The translations under genes and the position numbers were made by a program. Under the pieces are notes generated by a model, which was given only the letters and a program-made list of their open reading frames with translations, was not told the origin of the DNA and searched no databases. Source: Alkalihalobacillus sp. TS-13 (lineage in GTDB: Bacteria; Bacillota; Bacilli; Bacillales; Fictibacillaceae). From it: a DNA stretch of 64,000 nt. Shown one piece after another: positions 62,714-64,000 of this stretch (position 1 is the first letter of the stretch; the number at the start of each line of letters is the position of its first letter). The stretch spans positions 62,001 through 126,000 of the forward strand of contig NZ_JAHKSI010000004.1 of the NCBI RefSeq assembly GCF_019720915.1, in the 5' to 3' direction.

Positions 62714-64000
62714 TTAAATTTTTTTTTTACCATATATATATTCGACAATTTCACCGAGCGTATTTAGCGTGCCTAACTCCCCGGGTTTCAGTTCAACGTC
62801 CGGCAATTTATTCTGCAGCGCCGACAATATCTCAATCCGCTTGATCGAATCGATGCCAAGCTCGGATTCGAGTCCCATGTCAAGTTCCAGCATTTCGACC
62901 GGATAGCCGGTCTTTTCCGATACAATAGCCAAAAACAACGTTTCAACGTTTGGTTCGGATGCCGCATCACTCTGTTTTTTCGATTTCGGCGTGGCCGGTT
63001 CAATAGGCTGTATGCTTGGGTTTGCTTTAGGCGGTTCGGACTGTTGGATGGACGATATATTCGGCGGAGGAGTGAGTTCAGACTCAATTGTCGGAACTGC
63101 AAGCTGCGCCGTTCTTGTCTCTGGCCCCGGATTATATTCGGCATTTGAGTCGTGAAACTCAGTTCGTGAACCCTCAGAATATTCAGCCACTTCCGTACCT
63201 TCCGCAACCAATTGGTCAAGACGTGAAAAGGTCGATTGTACGGATTGTAAGTAGGTTGTATGAACTGAGGCTATAGTTTGTTGAAAGGTGATATGAGCCT
63301 CCGTCGTTTGTTTTTGCAGTTCTTGGAATGTGTCCCACACCGATTGATCGCCATTTGTATTTTCTTTTTGGTTCATTCGGGTTTCAGGTCTCATTTTCAC
63401 TTCACTCCTTTGTATGATTGGTCGCTTCTCGTGATTCACCGGTTGAAATGATATCGATTCTTCAGGATGTGTATTCGGTCCAGGGAGATTTTTCCCTCCT
63501 CCAACCGGAGGGTAGGGTTTGCCATAATTGGCGCCATTAAGGGTGATCTTGAATTTTGATTTCGTCTCGGACGATTCATTGTTCAAAGGCTCATATTGTT
63601 CCCATAGGAAACCGAGATTCATGGATACACCGAGCACAGAAAGCTGGCCCAAAGCATTCCACAATTGAGTCACTCCGTCATTTCCTTTCTGATCAGTAGC
63701 GACAGCGAATACATCTTCACCCTCGAAACATTGCCGGACCAATCCCGTTAACGCTGAGTGCGGACCCACTTCAACAAATGTTCGGACTCCCTTTTCATAC
63801 ATCGATTGAAGCTGCTGTTCAAACAAAACAGGATTTGCGATTTGCTCCGCAATCGTTTCACGAATTAAGTCCTTGTCGTCCGGATAAAGCTCACCCACAA
63901 CATTGGAATAAACAGGAAATTTCGGATTGTTAAAATCAATATCGCGCAAAAATGCCCGAAATGGATGAACAGAAGGCGCTACCAATTCGGAATGAAAAGC
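62714..64000 (-). CDS. pfaA-like: PfaA-like part: acyltransferase end and ACP (runs off right edge)
   Basis: The frame is open to the window edge. It begins with AFHSELVAPSVHPF, where AFHS is the malonyl-specific acyltransferase motif, and continues with FVEVGPHSALTGLVRQCFEG, the AT end. A Pro/Gln-rich linker with a coiled part (HITFQQTIASVHTTYLQSVQ) leads to one acyl carrier domain with LESELGIDSIKRIEIL; the Ser receives phosphopantetheine. PfaA proteins usually have several tandem ACPs; only one is visible here. The stop TAA follows a run of ten A residues. Confidence 0.9.
   Translation of the reverse strand, partial: AFHSELVAPSVHPFRAFLRDIDFNNPKFPVYSNVVGELYPDDKDLIRETIAEQIANPVLFEQQLQSMYEKGVRTFVEVGPHSALTGLVRQCFEGEDVFAVATDQKGNDGVTQLWNALGQLSVLGVSMNLGFLWEQYEPLNNESSETKSKFKITLNGANYGKPYPPVGGGKNLPGPNTHPEESISFQPVNHEKRPIIQRSEVKMRPETRMNQKENTNGDQSVWDTFQELQKQTTEAHITFQQTIASVHTTYLQSVQSTFSRLDQLVAEGTEVAEYSEGSRTEFHDSNAEYNPGPETRTAQLAVPTIESELTPPPNISSIQQSEPPKANPSIQPIEPATPKSKKQSDAASEPNVETLFLAIVSEKTGYPVEMLELDMGLESELGIDSIKRIEILSALQNKLPDVELKPGELGTLNTLGEIVEYIYGKKKI
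62719..62728 (-). other. Ten-adenine slippery run at the break in the PfaA-like gene
   Basis: On the coding strand GGT is followed by ten A residues and TTTAAAGACTGAG. As written, the frame ends ..GKKKI-stop. One additional A, or a -1 ribosomal shift, gives KKKKNLKTEIRRYTVATIPS and enters the KR frame without a stop. Runs of nine or more A residues are known sites of transcriptional slippage and are also error-prone in sequencing. Confidence 0.75.

Noticed and set aside
1-64000. CRISPR arrays, tRNA and rRNA genes
   Set aside because: No regularly spaced short repeats and no tRNA- or rRNA-like conserved sequences were seen in the window.

Overview
The window is about 64 kb from the chromosome of an endospore-forming, low-GC Gram-positive bacterium of the Bacillaceae type. 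The signs are an alpha/beta-type small acid-soluble spore protein, a complete gerA-type germinant receptor operon, strong AGGAGG-like ribosome binding sites, TTG/GTG starts, a TcaA/YvbJ-type protein and DesK/DesR-like signalling. I cannot name the genus from sequence alone.

Layout. 0-12.5 kb: the end of an M23 peptidase, a CGNR regulator, an arylamine N-acetyltransferase, a TetR regulator with a membrane protein, a DesK/DesR-like two-component system, an FMN reductase, an NAD(P)-binding protein, a decayed copy of the response regulator and a secreted alpha/beta hydrolase. 12.5-28 kb: a DUF2207 protein, a group II intron remnant, a tyrosine recombinase, a tight four-gene operon (membrane protein, RelE-like protein, double-HTH/RHH protein, secreted nuclease), a BsrG/TxpA-like type I toxin-antitoxin locus, an MNT-HEPN pair and a second hydrolase. 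28-41 kb: trpB, then mostly decayed genes, small secreted proteins, a secreted nucleoside hydrolase and integrase debris beside a groEL 3'-end attachment sequence. 41-52 kb: gerA-type operon, LysM protein, TcaA-like protein, insertion sequence remnants, TatC fragment, SASP. 52-64 kb, all on the minus strand: a large polyunsaturated-fatty-acid-synthase-like (Pfa-like) megasynthase cluster with its own phosphopantetheinyl transferase, running off the right edge.

Two signals stand out. First, a promoter module of about 65 bp occurs six times (5.4, 8.5, 30.0, 31.3, 33.7 and 49.2 kb). Each copy has the palindrome TGACATTTGTCAT, a second weaker site, a TACAA-type -35 and a -10 about 17-18 bases on. 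It precedes paralogous small secreted proteins, short terminated transcripts, a decayed DsrE-like gene and, at a distance, the two-component system. This looks like the regulon of a NarL-family response regulator, and the DesR-like protein in the window is the obvious candidate. Second, the Pfa-like locus has a run of ten A residues exactly where the ACP-ending reading frame stops. A one-base slip joins it to the KR-DH reading frame, which has no ribosome binding site of its own. This suggests slippage, recent frameshift or a sequencing error.

The middle of the window is an accessory region full of truncated and frameshifted genes, duplicated segments (an inverted copy of the trpB 3' end; a second copy of the 29.8-30.2 kb locus at 49.05-49.4 kb) and recombinase remnants. 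Several frameshifts fall at homopolymer runs, so some pseudogenes may be base-calling errors.
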